Part shown: positions 63,770-64,000 of the stretch, piece after piece
How positions within the stretch are numbered: the stretch's first letter is position 1
How the letters are laid out: each line of letters opens with the position of its first letter
Position numbers and translations under genes: made by a program
Notes under the pieces: generated by a model
The model's database searches: none
Told to the model about the DNA's origin: nothing
Seen by the model: only the letters and a program-made list of their open reading frames with translations
Assembly: GCA_030068075.1 (NCBI GenBank)
Contig: CM057826.1
Location: 58,625,312 to 58,689,311, forward strand
DNA length: 64,000 nt
Reading direction: 5' to 3'
Source: Paguma larvata
Lineage: Eukaryota > Chordata > Mammalia > Carnivora > Viverridae

Positions 63770-64000
63770 CATAGAACAGTCCATTCTTGTTATTTGAAGT
63801 AGCCATGTTCTATGAGGTCACTGCAAACGCTAAATCAGTGAATACTCAACTATTCCTCCGAGGGGAAATACAGTTAGAGTCCTGCGAGCCTCTGATCACA
63901 ATATTTTTGTCCAGCGGTAATACGTAACCTTGTGATATGTGTGTTTCTGTTTAATTTTTACAAACGAATTAATATATACTGGTGATTCATTAACATTGAA
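63770..64000. repeat. Possible old dispersed repeat at the right edge
   Basis: CTTGTTATTTGAAGTAGCC then GGGGAAATACAGTTAGAGTC resembles a dispersed mammalian repeat I cannot name. The window ends here. Confidence 0.3.

Overview
This is a 64-kb stretch of carnivore nuclear DNA, almost certainly from a felid or close feliform. The evidence is 21 copies of the tRNA-derived feliform SINE (SINEC_Fc type). Copies start near GGGGCGCCTGGGTGGCTCAG, carry the GGGCTCTGTGCTGACAGC core, and end in a TC-rich tract plus AATAAACATTAAAA. Dog and mustelid SINEs differ in that core. The rest is typical mammalian intergenic DNA: old L1, L2, MIR and MaLR-type LTR remnants, microsatellites, and unique sequence.

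The only protein-coding gene I can support is on the + strand at 40820-46727: four coding exons with consensus splice sites, compatible phases and no frameshift. It encodes a 140-residue single-pass membrane protein that I recognise as SMIM23 (small integral membrane protein 23). In human, SMIM23 lies on 5q35.1 between FGF18 and FBXW11. I infer the window is the matching interval (probably cat chromosome A1). I looked for FGF18 and FBXW11 exons and found none, so both probably lie outside.

Layout. 1-20 kb: old L1 at the left edge, an unassigned element (1475-2870), three related copies of a second unassigned repeat, MIR/L2 pieces and GC-rich unique DNA. 20.75-32.83 kb: 12 kb with no feliform SINE, mostly unique sequence plus old MIR/L2/LTR fragments; it includes a palindrome-containing module near 29.8 kb. 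32.8-40.5 kb: SINEs, MIRs, a MaLR LTR and L1 3' fragments. 40.8-46.8 kb: SMIM23, whose 5-kb intron 1 holds an L1 broken by two SINEs and a MaLR LTR. 47-58.4 kb: mostly old L1, with SINEs and a MIR-inside-MIR nest. 59.1-59.6 kb: three SINEs head to tail. 59.6-61.6 kb: unique sequence with YY1-, E-box-, CRE- and GATA-type motifs, the best candidate regulatory DNA. 61.6-64 kb: old repeats and unique sequence.

I found no tRNA, rRNA or snRNA gene, no CRISPR array, no intact transposon ORF and no retroviral coding region. I see no evidence of a new biological system. The points most worth checking are the SMIM23 model, the candidate cis-regulatory clusters, and the unassigned repeats. All repeat-family names come from my recognition of consensus sequences, not from a database run.
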